From: Nemertoderma westbladi
Lineage: Eukaryota > Xenacoelomorpha > Nemertodermatida > Nemertodermatidae
Length of the DNA stretch: 20,031 nt
Reading direction: 5' to 3'
NCBI GenBank assembly: GCA_032718475.1
Contig: JAUCBJ010008400.1
Location: 1 to 20,031 of the forward strand
This document shows positions 8,541 through 16,462 of this stretch, piece after piece. How positions within the stretch are numbered: the stretch's first letter is position 1; the number at the start of each line of letters is the position of its first letter. Under the pieces are notes generated by a model. That model made no database searches. It saw nothing but the letters and a program-made list of their open reading frames with translations, and was not told the origin of the DNA. The translations under genes and the position numbers were made by a program.

Positions 8541-9240
8541 TCGATTTAATATTGGTAGAGCTTCTGATGAGCAACGGTCTCAATTTAGTAATTATTTAAA
8601 TTTATTGTTAGAAAAGTGCAATTTACCGTATGGAATAGTAAATTGTACTGATATTAATTGTAATTTACCTGAACATCGTATGGGTTTAGAAAAATTCGCT
8701 TTGAATATATTGGACGCGGTTGACTCAGCAGCACACTGCCTCCCTAAGTCAGGGGGTCCGGAAAGTGAGACCCCAATCGGAAAGTGAGACCCCAATAAGA
8801 ACTGAAATTATCCCTGGATGGAATAGTCAAGTTAAGCCCTTTAAAGATGAAGCCATATTTTGGCACTCAGTGTGGTGTGCTGCGGAGAGACCAAATTCCT
8901 CACAAAGTAACCTATTTTTCATGAGACAGAGTAGCCGGGCTCAATATAAATATGCAGTACGACGTGTTAAACGTAATATTGATACATTGAAAAGAGATAG
9001 GCTATTAAATGCGTCCCTTTCTGGTAATATAAATATTTTTGATGAGATTAGAAAAATGCGAGGTTCATCTGTCGTGCAAAGTACTTCAATCGAAGGGATT
9101 CACAGGAAAATGCTAATAAATTTGCTGATATTTATAAAGTATTATATAACCAAGAGCCTAATTCAGGTAGTGTCAATGATATAAATAGTAAATTAAATGA
9201 GTGTATAGCAAATTTTTAATATTGATAGTTTTGAGCCAGT
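8541..9240 (+). pseudogene. LINE ORF2 linker between endonuclease and RT
   Basis: The frame from the endonuclease runs to a TGA at 8785-8787, created by a 19-base tandem duplication. Reading resumes in the next frame with IPGWNSQVKPFKDEAIFWHS and SRAQYKYAVRRVKR, the conserved pre-RT block (WN..V...K..A..WH..W...G.P) of CR1-like ORF2. Another frameshift near 9110 leads to a frame containing ADIYKVLYN, which closes in turn before the RT frame starts. No separate gene is implied. Confidence 0.7.
8759..8796 (+). repeat. 19-bp tandem duplication in LINE ORF2
   Basis: CGGAAAGTGAGACCCCAAT occurs twice in direct succession (8759-8777 and 8778-8796). Nineteen is not a multiple of three, and the ORF2 frame changes exactly here, so the duplication explains the frameshift. 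Confidence 0.93.
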
Positions 9241-9244
9241 TACC

Positions 9245-10175
9245 ATGGAAACCATACACACTGCTTTGCAGCATTTAAAGAGTGGTAAAAGTGACGTTAT
9301 ATACGGATTTGATTCAGGCTGTTTGATTTATGGCGGACCTGCATTAGAAACATTAATAGCAAAACTGTTCAATGCTTTTCTGGTACACGGTGTTATTTCG
9401 AAATGTTCATTGTCAATATCCATGGTACCTATTGTGAAAAACAATTTAGGAGATATTACAGCTATTACTAATTATAGGGCCATCGCAATAGCGTCATTGT
9501 TACTTAAAGTATTTGAGTGGGTGCTGCTGATATCTGAGGGAGAAAAACTGGATTTAGACCACTTGCAGTTCGGTTTCCGTGAGAAATCGAGCACAGTAAT
9601 GTGCTCGTGGACAGCAACGGAGGTCATTAATTACTATATGCGAAAGTCTACACCAGTCTCTGGTTGTTTGTTGGACTTCACCAAAGCTTTTGATTTGGTT
9701 GAATGGAGAAAGCTTTTCCTTGAGCTGATCAAAAAAGGTTTTTCTCCCTTATATCTTAGGTGTTTGTTGTTTATTTATAGAACACAAATGTGTGCAGTGA
9801 GATGGAATAACGTTTTGTCATTTGATTTTTCTATTACTAATGGAGTTAGGCAAGGGTCGGTTATTTCACCGGTCCTGTTCTGTGTTGTTTTAAATGTGCT
9901 GATTTCACGGCTCAGACAGGCAAAAATAGGTTGTTATATTGGTGCTCAGTTTTATGGTTGTCCGTCCTTTGCGGACGATATGTTTCTATTGTGCCCGTCC
10001 GTAATTGGCCTACAATACATGATTAATATTTGCAAAGATTTTTGTAAAGAGTATAAATTACAGATTAGTAATGATATTGATCCGAAAAAAAGTAAAACTA
10101 AATGTATCCCGTTCCAGAACACATGGAAGCCGCCTAGTGTGAATATTTCAGTAAATAACGTTACACTACCATGGG
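9245..10175 (+). pseudogene. LINE reverse transcriptase domain, 3'-truncated
   Basis: The motifs appear in order: LKSGKSDVIYGFDS (K.GK..G.D), ITNYRAIAIASLLLKVFEWV, LQFGFREKSST, CLLDFTKAFDLVEW with the first catalytic Asp, NGVRQGSVISPVLFCV, and SFADDMFLLCPS with the FADD box at 9968-9979. The frame remains open to a TAA at 10244-10246. However, similarity ends around NVTLPWVEK (about 10170), where relatives continue into H.LGH. The last 25 codons look unrelated, so the thumb and C-terminal region are missing. The ATG at 9245 is internal to ORF2 and not a real start. Confidence 0.85.
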
Positions 10176-10246
10176 TTGAGAAAGGGCTACCCTTTAATTT
10201 CGATAATGAACTTTCTAATTCATCGTTTCGTTTATTTTTTGTTTAA

Positions 10247-11117
10247 GCAGTAGTAAGGAAACCTGGAAAAGTAGATAATTATATTATATTTTATTTATAT
10301 TTAAACGTCAAGCTACTAATAGTAAAAAAGCGAACCGGTAGGTATGTACAACAAGTAAATAAAAATCGACTGGAGACCCAGACATGCATGTAATAGTGAT
10401 CAGCTGAATGCAGACAGCTGATCACTATTACATGCATGTCAGTAGTAGGAGAAGCAGTGTCCCCCTCATAGTCCTCCCTAGCTTGGGCTATGGGCATTCC
10501 ATTCGGAGGCAATTAAAAAATGCCAAATTCCGGTGCTAAATTGCGGTGCGCGCCATATGTCACCATCGGCAGTTGCCATCAACCAATCGTAGCGTAGCCT
10601 AACCTCGCGATGCCCGCCTTACTCGACTACTGACTAACTACTAACCCTAATGTTATTCACCTTTTCGCCACGTTACCACCACGCTACCACCACTGTATAC
10701 TGTATATGGTGACGACAACGACGACGTGGCCATCTACACGCATCACGCATATATTATATTATATCGATTGCCAATTCAACGACTGCTGTCGCCAAACCAA
10801 CAAACCAACCAACCAACCAGTATGATACATGAAATTCCGCCACGTTCCAGCTACGCGTATACGAGCATTAGTGATTATTATTATTATTATTACGCAGAAC
10901 CAAATAATTTTTGATTATACAGTAGTTCCCTACCGACTAATCAACTAACCAATCAATAAACCGAATTTAGGCTATTTCTCAGTTTAAGACCTGTATTATT
11001 TTTGAAAATATCTTATATATATAATCTCTTGCTTTAATCACAATTAATCATTTGTAATGGTTTTAGTTTAAAAGTTTTTACTTTGTTTGTTTGATTTATA
11101 ATAAAATAAATTAAATA
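10247..11117. other. Non-coding region between LINE and virus-like element
   Basis: I find no convincing gene. The stretch contains a long perfect hairpin (10381-10440), a GC-richer section to about 10740, a CCAA-rich tract (10796-10820), an ATT microsatellite (10874-10892) and then very AT-rich DNA just before the first viral ORF. The left terminal inverted repeat of the Polinton-like element should lie here or just left of it, but I cannot place it because the right end is outside the window. Short ORFs on both strands here look random. Confidence 0.5.
10381..10440. repeat. Perfect hairpin, 26-bp arms and 8-nt loop
   Basis: 10381-10406 (starts GACATGCATGTAATAG) is the exact reverse complement of 10415-10440, with AATGCAGA between. 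It does not overlap any ORF that I believe. It may be a foldback element or part of the Polinton terminal region; neither is shown. Confidence 0.95.
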
Positions 11118-11561
11118 ATGTCTTCTAATTCCGATATGGTTGTGCCAATAGTAAGGCATTCATTTTTTGCAGAAGATGGTGAAGCCTATATTGTTATTGA
11201 TTATACAATTTACCGTCGGGGAGATGATAAATATAAAATTGAGTTTTCTGAAAAAGCCAGGAAAGTTTTAAGCTCAATTGATATTGATGCTTCTGATAAT
11301 AGTATTCATATCTTAGATTACAACCTGAAAGTTGAGCATGAGGGAAAATTAATCAATATCTTACTATTATCCATGATAGAGGGGTTAATTGTTAATACAC
11401 AATACAATGAAGCTGGTGAAAAGTTTGAAATACGGCTAAATCGGCACAGCCCCTACGAAATTATGTCTTTCTTTATTGTAATGATTTCAAAAGAATCCTT
11501 TGTCGAAACTGAAGAATCAACAGATAATGTTGAATATGTTGATAATATCATTGATTCTTGA
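11118..11561 (+). CDS. Acidic protein of unknown function, 147 aa
   Basis: I do not recognise this protein. It starts at an ATG in an AT-rich leader (AAATTAAATAATG), is rich in Asp, Glu and Ile, has no signal peptide or membrane segment, and ends in a strongly acidic tail (about residues 128-147). The alternation of hydrophobic and charged residues (AYIVIDYTIYRRGDDKYKI) suggests a small beta-rich fold. It is the first viral-side gene. An AT-rich hairpin follows its stop by 40 bases. An early or regulatory role, as left-end genes often have in such elements, is only a guess. The intact reading frame next to broken neighbours is its main support. Confidence 0.65.
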   Translation: MSSNSDMVVPIVRHSFFAEDGEAYIVIDYTIYRRGDDKYKIEFSEKARKVLSSIDIDASDNSIHILDYNLKVEHEGKLINILLLSMIEGLIVNTQYNEAGEKFEIRLNRHSPYEIMSFFIVMISKESFVETEESTDNVEYVDNIIDS

Positions 11562-11600
11562 CTTTTCCCACTATATTATAAATATTTTATGATTATTTAT

Positions 11601-11647
11601 AAAATTTTGATGTTTTTAATTATGAAAAAAAAAAAACATCAAATTTT
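11601..11647. other. AT-rich stem-loop after the 147-aa gene
   Basis: 11601-11617 (AAAATTTTGATGTTTTT) pairs with 11632-11647 apart from one bulged base. It lies 40 bases after the stop codon and could mark a transcript end. In DNA this AT-rich, chance is possible. Confidence 0.4.
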
Positions 11648-11750
11648 AAATAATCGAAAATTGTAGTAGTAATTGTATATACAGTATAACAGATTTGTTT
11701 GTTGTTGTGTATTGAGGTAATTATTTTCAATTTACTTTAAAATTTGGAAA

Positions 11751-11948
11751 ATGGATATTTTAAATGAAAAATGTCCAGTTTGCTATTCTAAGTTATTGCA
11801 ACATCGAGATTATTATAAATGTGAAAATAAACATGCAACTTGCGTACAATGTATTGTACAATATTCCGAAATGAATAATTATTGTTCTAAAATTTGTCCT
11901 ATTTGTCGCGCACCCATATCTAAGTTTAATATAAAGTTGGCAAGATAA
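11751..11948 (+). CDS. Small RING-finger protein, 65 aa
   Basis: The whole protein is one C3HC4 RING domain: Cys8-x2-Cys11-x12-Cys24-x3-His28-x2-Cys31-x2-Cys34-x14-Cys49-x2-Cys52. It has the CPICRAPI ending typical of RING E3 ubiquitin ligases, and all eight zinc ligands are present. RING proteins bind an E2 enzyme and direct ubiquitin to targets; large DNA viruses often carry small ones that act on host defence or cell-cycle proteins. No substrate-binding region is visible outside the RING, so partners are unknown. Its 3' end overlaps by 23 bases the end of a convergent minus-strand reading frame. Start: first ATG, after an AT-rich leader. Confidence 0.85.
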   Translation: MDILNEKCPVCYSKLLQHRDYYKCENKHATCVQCIVQYSEMNNYCSKICPICRAPISKFNIKLAR

Positions 11949-12650
11949 TAAATTTTATCTCGGTTATCTGTAAATCAATTTCTGAATCACTGATACAACT
12001 TTGTATCGATATTCGCTCAGAAATGTTGTCTTTGTAGACGTTAAGTTCATCGTAGCAGACACATTCACTATCCTCGAAGGTTAAACGAACCATTTCAATT
12101 CGCCGACCTCGCTTGGTGTAAGAAGAATCATGCCCCTAGAAGAAACAATAGCCTTTCCATCGTCAACCCTGTAGCCATTGGTGATCGCTAAATTGCGCTC
12201 GTTCCGAATATTTGTAACAAACCCAAAAGTGCAATAGTCAAAAGCAACCCAATTGCCCGGTTTTAGGACAAGGTGAGTAGTAGGATTAATAAAAGGGCGA
12301 CAGATGTTTACATATTGTTGAAATAAATTGGCGCAGGCGACGGAAAAGGTGATCCATGAACTGTTTACAGTGTCTTCCAGCTTTATTAACTCGAGTGGAT
12401 TCACTGGGTTAATTATTGGAAAGAGCTTCGAAATATAACTTATATTTCTGCGGAAAGTAATGATCCGGGAGATTTATTTACAATATTGGAGAATATTTTT
12501 TATAGAAATGTAGTACGACGGTGTTGCTACTATATTCCTTATTTTTTTAGCAGCGAACATAAAAAAATCATTAGCGCGAAATTCTCGGGAAGTGATTTCC
12601 AAACCGCCGATGTTACCTATCATTATTTCGCGTATAAAGATGCTCACCAT
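11926..12650 (-). pseudogene. Minus-strand gene of unknown function, one stop and one frameshift
   Basis: On the minus strand an ATG at 12650-12648 opens a frame that runs to 12081. It is broken only by a TAA at 12476-12474. A second frame, one step over, is open from about 12126 to a TAA at 11928-11926 and looks like the true C-terminus (FEDSECVCYDELNVYKDN, acidic). Together they suggest a protein of roughly 240 residues with one substitution-type stop and one frameshift. Segments such as IGNIGGLEITSREFRANDF and LVLKPGNWVAFDYCTFGFV have normal protein composition. I recognise no domain. It is convergent with the RING gene, and its start faces the ATPase start 230 bases away, so 12651-12879 may be a two-way promoter. 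Confidence 0.55.
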
Positions 12651-12879
12651 GCTTGAAATTACATTGAAAATGAGTCTATACTATAATTGGAAATAGCACC
12701 TTTTGTTGCAGCGAGCGTCACATACTGTAGTTGTGTCATATGTTAATTAAATATACAGTACTCTAATATTGTAGTTGCATCAATTATTGTTATATACATA
12801 GTAATGGTGATGGTTTATTGATATTGATATTTATATTATATTATATTGTATTGTTGATATATCTTAATAATAATAATAA
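12651..12879. promoter_or_regulatory. Intergenic, probably divergent promoter region
   Basis: This gap separates the apparent start of the minus-strand gene from the ATPase start. It is AT-rich, contains TACTGTA (12723-12729) and TACAGTA (12754-12760), and ends in (TAA)n directly against the ATPase ATG. The promoter role is inferred from the divergent layout. Confidence 0.4.
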
Positions 12880-13587
12880 ATGGCTGACTTTAATTCAGGT
12901 CCATATAATTTAAACTTTCAAATGGGAACGAGTATGATAATTTCTGGCCCATCTGGTTCTGGAAAGTCAACATTTGTTAGCAATTTAATTAAACACAAGA
13001 ATGGTTGTTTCAATGAAGCCCCCTTGCGAGTATTGTATTGTTACAGGAGCAATCCCCCAACTATTCCTGGTATTACTCACCTTTACAAAGGTTTGCCAGA
13101 AAATATAGATAGTTTAGTGAATAGTCGAGATTTATTAATTATAGATGATTTATTAACAGAAACTGAGTCCAGTACAGCTTTAACTGTATTGTTTACTAAG
13201 GTAGCTCATCATTCCAATATATTTATTTGTTTTATAACGCAAAACATGTTTTACGGTGGGAAGCATAACCGCACAAGATCAATTAATAGCCATACTTTAG
13301 TATTAATGAAAAATCCGCGAGACAGTTTATCGGTTTTAAATTTCTTGTTAATTATTAATAATTTAAGTTAATAATTTAAATTGTTACCAGGGAAGACCAA
13401 ATTTTTAGTAGATTCCTATCAAGATGCAACTATTGAACCATTTTCGCATTTCTTAATTGATTTACAACAGGAAACACCCGAACATTTAAGATTTAGATCG
13501 GATATATTTCGTAATCATAATTGTTACATTAAAAATTACATTGACTATAAACGTAGCGAAAATAATAATAATAATAATAATAAATAA
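12880..13587 (+). pseudogene. A32/FtsK-type genome-packaging ATPase, two in-frame stops
   Basis: The N-terminus has a Walker A motif GPSGSGKST (residues 23-31), and LLIIDDLL (85-92) gives Walker B with Asp89 and Asp90. ITQNMF is the sensor-like strand, and RSINSHTLVLMKNPRDS is the family's C-terminal signature. After residue 163 come TAA TAA (13369-13374), and the same frame continues with KFLVDSYQDATIEPF and FRSDIF, the normal end of Polinton ATPases, through a poly-Asn tail to a TAA at 13585-13587. The stops lie in a local 13-base AT-rich duplication (TTAATAATTTAA at 13355 and 13368). The total of about 235 codons fits the family. The enzyme pumps DNA into the capsid. The start at 12880 sits behind (TAA)n and gives the family N-terminus. 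Confidence 0.88.
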
Positions 13588-13624
13588 TTAATATTTTGTA
13601 ACAATTTTCAATAATGTTGCAACA

Positions 13625-14008
13625 ATGAATAGACTTGTGCAGAAATATCGTAACGAACTGGAATTTCTACGCAGCGCTACCCCTCAACAAAGAACTTATT
13701 TTATTAACCATACCGCGAGTAACGAATTAATATGGCTCATTGTAAATACTGCATTAAATGTTCTAAAAGGTAACGTACAATTGACCCCTCATTCATTTAG
13801 AAATATTCGCCGCTATGAAAAGGTATTGAAATCACTCAACCGTAAAACAAAAAATATATCAAGTTACAGAAAAAAGTTAAGCAATCAATCTGGAGGTATA
13901 CTACCGTTTCTAATACCCTTACTCGGCATTGGTGCGAAACTCGCCGCGAGTGCCGGTGCCGCCGCCGCTGGAGCGGCTATTGCGAAAAAAATTAACCGTG
14001 GATGGTAA
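13625..14008 (+). CDS. pX-like core or minor virion protein, 127 aa
   Basis: The N-terminal half is basic and helical (KYRNELEFLRSATPQQRTYF), a sequence type I associate with Polinton and adintovirus genomes. The middle is rich in Lys and Arg, and the C-terminus from about residue 90 is a hydrophobic Gly/Ala-rich tail beginning GGILPFLIPLLGIGAK. That tail resembles the LPxLIP hydrophobic segment of adenovirus core protein X, to which adintovirus pX proteins have been likened. A DNA-condensing or membrane-active virion role is likely. The Gly-Gly before the tail could be a cut site for the virus protease. The ORF is intact and starts 38 bases after the ATPase stop; TAATAATG follows it directly. 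Confidence 0.7.
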   Translation: MNRLVQKYRNELEFLRSATPQQRTYFINHTASNELIWLIVNTALNVLKGNVQLTPHSFRNIRRYEKVLKSLNRKTKNISSYRKKLSNQSGGILPFLIPLLGIGAKLAASAGAAAAGAAIAKKINRGW

Positions 14009-14010
14009 TA

Positions 14011-14181
14011 ATGGTTAAAACAGGAGTAACATTTTGAAAATTATATTTAGTATCGAGTAAACCGTTAGCTACTGATTTAAAACCTCAAGATATACCTAGA
14101 GTAAATACTACAAAAAGAAAACCCTTTAAAACATCAACTTCAAAAAAAATAATAAAAAAATTTCAGCTGTTTTTACGGTGA
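14011..14181 (+). pseudogene. Small ORF with internal TGA between pX-like gene and integrase
   Basis: The pX-like stop is followed at once by an ATG at 14011. This frame reads MVKTGVTF, meets a TGA at 14035-14037, then stays open for 47 codons to a TGA at 14179. The product would be basic, ending in a Lys-rich stretch (TTKRKPFKTSTSKKIIKKF). I do not recognise it with certainty. Its position in the row of virion genes, the TAATAATG junction and the Lys-rich tail suggest a small DNA-binding or virion protein that has lost its frame. It could instead be chance in AT-rich DNA. Confidence 0.4.
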
Positions 14182-14232
14182 TGCCCTTTATAAGAGATTT
14201 GAATATACATATTACTTGCGGTTGTCGAAAAG

Positions 14233-15321
14233 ATGCCACGCAAGATGAAACCGATTTTAAGCCGAAGCTTAGCCAAAAAACTGTTAAGAATTTATTTAGA
14301 TCCTTCATCCCCTGCGGGTTTTGCAAGTATCGCAAAATTAGCAAAAGCCGCAAACATCAAACCAGCTCAAGCCCAGAAATGGTTGAGCGGGCAAAAGACA
14401 TACTCCCTTCACGCACCACGTAGACATCATTATCCAACATCTAAAATATTTACGGGAGGCTTAAAAGATATATATATGATAGATCTGGTGGATATGCAGC
14501 AATATAAATCGCAAAATAATAATTATAACTATATATTAACATGTATTGATGCCTTTAGCCGGCTTGCTTTTGCCTATGGTATGAAAACAAAAAAGGGTAT
14601 TGAAATTATTAGTATATTGCAAAAAATATTCCAGAAAGGAAAACCAAACAGAATCGCAACTGATCAAGGGTCTGAGTTTCTAAATAAATCTGTAAGGAAA
14701 TATTTAGATACTATTGGTATACAGTATTATGTAATGTATTCTGTGAATAAGGCGGCTATTGTCGAGAGATTCAATAGAACATTAAAAACAAAGATGTTCA
14801 AAATTTTCACGCAACAGGGAAATAATGTTTGGATAAAAATTTTACCAAAGCTCATTTATGCTTATAATAGGTCATATCATAGGACAATACAAATGACACC
14901 CATTGAAGTTAATAAATTTAATGAAACTGAATTAATGAATAGATTATATGGGAAATATAGACAGATTAATCACAAGAAAATAAAATTTAAAGTTGGAGAT
15001 ACAGTACGATTATCTATCGCTCGTACTGCTTTTGCTAAAGGCTATCGAGAACAATGGACACGTGAATTATTTATTATTCATCGGGTCAGATTGGATAGAG
15101 TACCAGCGGTAATGTTCGATATTAAGGACAGCGCTGGAGCTATAATAAATGGCTCATTTTATTCATACGAACTCCAAAAGGTCCACCCGAATAGTAATAT
15201 TTATCTTCCGATTGACAAAAATATTGGCAAACTTAAAGAACGTGTACGCAATGGGAAAAAAGAATATTTAGTCCGATTCATCGGATCCAAGAAACAGTCG
15301 TGGGTACAGCATATTCAATAA
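14233..15321 (+). CDS. rve-family integrase with C-terminal chromo-like domain
   Basis: The 362-codon ORF is intact. Residues 10-55 form a helix-turn-helix-like region ending in QKWLSGQKTYSLHAPRRH, matching the YTLHKP..R motif before the core in Polinton integrases. The catalytic core has Asp84 in MIDLVDMQ, Asp144 in ATDQGSEF and Glu178 in VERFNRT, a DDE set with 33 residues between the last two. FKVGDTVRLS (about 255) starts the SH3-like part, and the last 40 residues (GKLKERVRNGKKEYLVRF) look like a chromodomain, which may steer insertion to particular chromatin. The enzyme joins the ends of the linear element DNA to host DNA. The ATG at 14233 is the best start; a second frame overlapping the 5' part is a shadow. 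Confidence 0.93.
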   Translation: MPRKMKPILSRSLAKKLLRIYLDPSSPAGFASIAKLAKAANIKPAQAQKWLSGQKTYSLHAPRRHHYPTSKIFTGGLKDIYMIDLVDMQQYKSQNNNYNYILTCIDAFSRLAFAYGMKTKKGIEIISILQKIFQKGKPNRIATDQGSEFLNKSVRKYLDTIGIQYYVMYSVNKAAIVERFNRTLKTKMFKIFTQQGNNVWIKILPKLIYAYNRSYHRTIQMTPIEVNKFNETELMNRLYGKYRQINHKKIKFKVGDTVRLSIARTAFAKGYREQWTRELFIIHRVRLDRVPAVMFDIKDSAGAIINGSFYSYELQKVHPNSNIYLPIDKNIGKLKERVRNGKKEYLVRFIGSKKQSWVQHIQ

Positions 15322-15589
15322 GTTTAGGTTTATACTGTATATTAATTCATTTTGGTCACATATGTCCGTAATTAATTAATCAATCAATATTAACTCGAAT
15401 GATATTACTATACTATAGTTCATTCGCTTTAAATAAAGCCAGTAAAATATTGATCCCACGCATATACTGTAGAAGCGAAGCGGGAATGAACGTGGTCACA
15501 GATGTCTATAATCTAACATTATACCGTACTGTACTGTACTGTATGTACAAAGGAGTCAAGTAGAGAGAGCTTAAATAATAATAATAATA
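15322..15589. promoter_or_regulatory. Intergenic leader before the capsid cluster
   Basis: The 268-base gap ahead of the virion gene cluster is the most likely place for a late promoter. It holds five TACTGTA copies (15333, 15465, and three overlapping at 15527, 15532, 15537) and ends in (AAT)n directly against the start codon. The promoter role is inferred. Confidence 0.45.
15527..15543. repeat. Overlapping TACTGTA repeats (5-bp period)
   Basis: GTACT is repeated so that TACTGTA occurs three times at 5-base steps, 47 bases before the first penton-like ATG. The word is frequent through the virus-like half and was not seen in the retroelement half. Confidence 0.85.
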
Positions 15590-16462
15590 ATGGCTGTAGA
15601 TACATATATCACTCTACTTTCAGATAGCTCATTAAACACTTACCCCAATAATAACCCTAGCGAGTTTACTGTTGATTTAGCCGAAGAATTATATATTGGT
15701 CCAAACGCTAAAATTGGACTCGCCGAGATACAATACCAAGCAACATATAGTAATATTACTCCTCAAACTCAAATCTCGCTGTCAATCGGGGTAGATGCAA
15801 AAGATGCCAAATTATATAGTTTATTTCCTGGTATGCATAGCTCTATTCAAGTCATTATTGATGATATAAATAAACTGTTTAATTCTGAAGCGAAATATAG
15901 AGATTTCGAATTCATTTTTAATACAAATAATTCTAGAATTAAATTTAAATTTCCTAAAAAGTTGAATGAAATACAATTAAGTCTACGCGGTGATTTAATT
16001 CAAATTCTAGGCTTAAAACCGTTATTGGATCAGAATCATCCGAGTATTCCGAATTGGGATATATACAGTACCACTACAGTGGATGAATTAAGCAATATAG
16101 AACAGCCGATATTAATTTTAAATTATAGTGGACCAAAAATTTCGGAAATTGCGATTTTAGATTTTCCAGCTCCCACAAATATTACTCGTAATAAAGATAC
16201 AATCTTCATATATACCGATATTATTAAGAGCTCATTTGTTGGTGACGCTTTAGCACCGCTCTTAAGAACCTGTCCTTTAACACAATTAAATCGAAAATAT
16301 ATTAATCACGAATACGAGAGCATTTGCTATTACCCGTTGTTGAATAAAAAACTAAAAACAATCTTAATTACTTTACGTGACGGTCAAGGTGAATTAATTA
16401 ATTTCAATGGTGGTCGCACTGTTATAACACTTAAGTTAATACGCAGTGGTGGTGATGGATGA
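15590..16462 (+). CDS. Penton-like minor capsid protein, paralogue 1 (290 aa)
   Basis: The N-terminus TYITLLSDSSLNTYPNNNPS followed by F.V.L and KIGLAEIQY matches a protein common in Polintons and adintoviruses (pattern: L.S.SS...P.N....F...L......W.VGL.EI.Y). I take this to be the penton-type single jelly-roll protein; the assignment is from memory of the pattern, not a search. It would occupy the capsid vertices. The C-terminus TLRDGQGELINFNGG is also a family feature. The ORF is intact, has no signal or membrane segment, and starts behind (AAT)n. Its last 17 bases overlap the next ORF, which encodes a second member of the same family. Confidence 0.7.
   Translation: MAVDTYITLLSDSSLNTYPNNNPSEFTVDLAEELYIGPNAKIGLAEIQYQATYSNITPQTQISLSIGVDAKDAKLYSLFPGMHSSIQVIIDDINKLFNSEAKYRDFEFIFNTNNSRIKFKFPKKLNEIQLSLRGDLIQILGLKPLLDQNHPSIPNWDIYSTTTVDELSNIEQPILILNYSGPKISEIAILDFPAPTNITRNKDTIFIYTDIIKSSFVGDALAPLLRTCPLTQLNRKYINHEYESICYYPLLNKKLKTILITLRDGQGELINFNGGRTVITLKLIRSGGDG

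Larger units (their letters stand above)
5642..10250 (+). mobile_element. Decayed CR1/L2-like non-LTR retrotransposon (LINE)
   Basis: The parts are collinear on the + strand: structured leader, ORF1 remnant with an RRM-like end, AP-type endonuclease, linker, and reverse transcriptase with a FADD box. The endonuclease and RT are of the long-ORF2 type found in CR1, L2 and related clades; I cannot fix the clade by eye. Lesions include several frameshifts, one from a 19-base tandem duplication, and loss of a catalytic Asp. RT similarity ends near 10175 inside the thumb. The 3' part is therefore missing, which is unusual for a LINE and suggests deletion or interruption by the virus-like element to the right. 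Confidence 0.8.

Noticed and set aside
10291-10512. 73-codon minus-strand ORF across the hairpin
   Set aside because: Half of it is the palindrome itself; no domain is recognisable.
10726-10914. 62-codon + ORF between LINE and viral genes
   Set aside because: Its content comes from CCAA and ATT microsatellites; no support as a gene.
12388-12657. Open + strand frame of about 88 codons opposite the minus-strand gene
   Set aside because: It has no ATG near its start, lies codon for codon opposite the minus frame, and the minus frame has an ATG and continues much further on both sides.
14178-14423. 81-codon + ORF overlapping the integrase start
   Set aside because: The integrase frame carries the conserved N-terminal motif here; the other frame is a shadow.
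15527-15543. Start of a CRISPR or satellite array
   Set aside because: Only three overlapping 7-mers at 5-base steps; no spacers and no longer unit.
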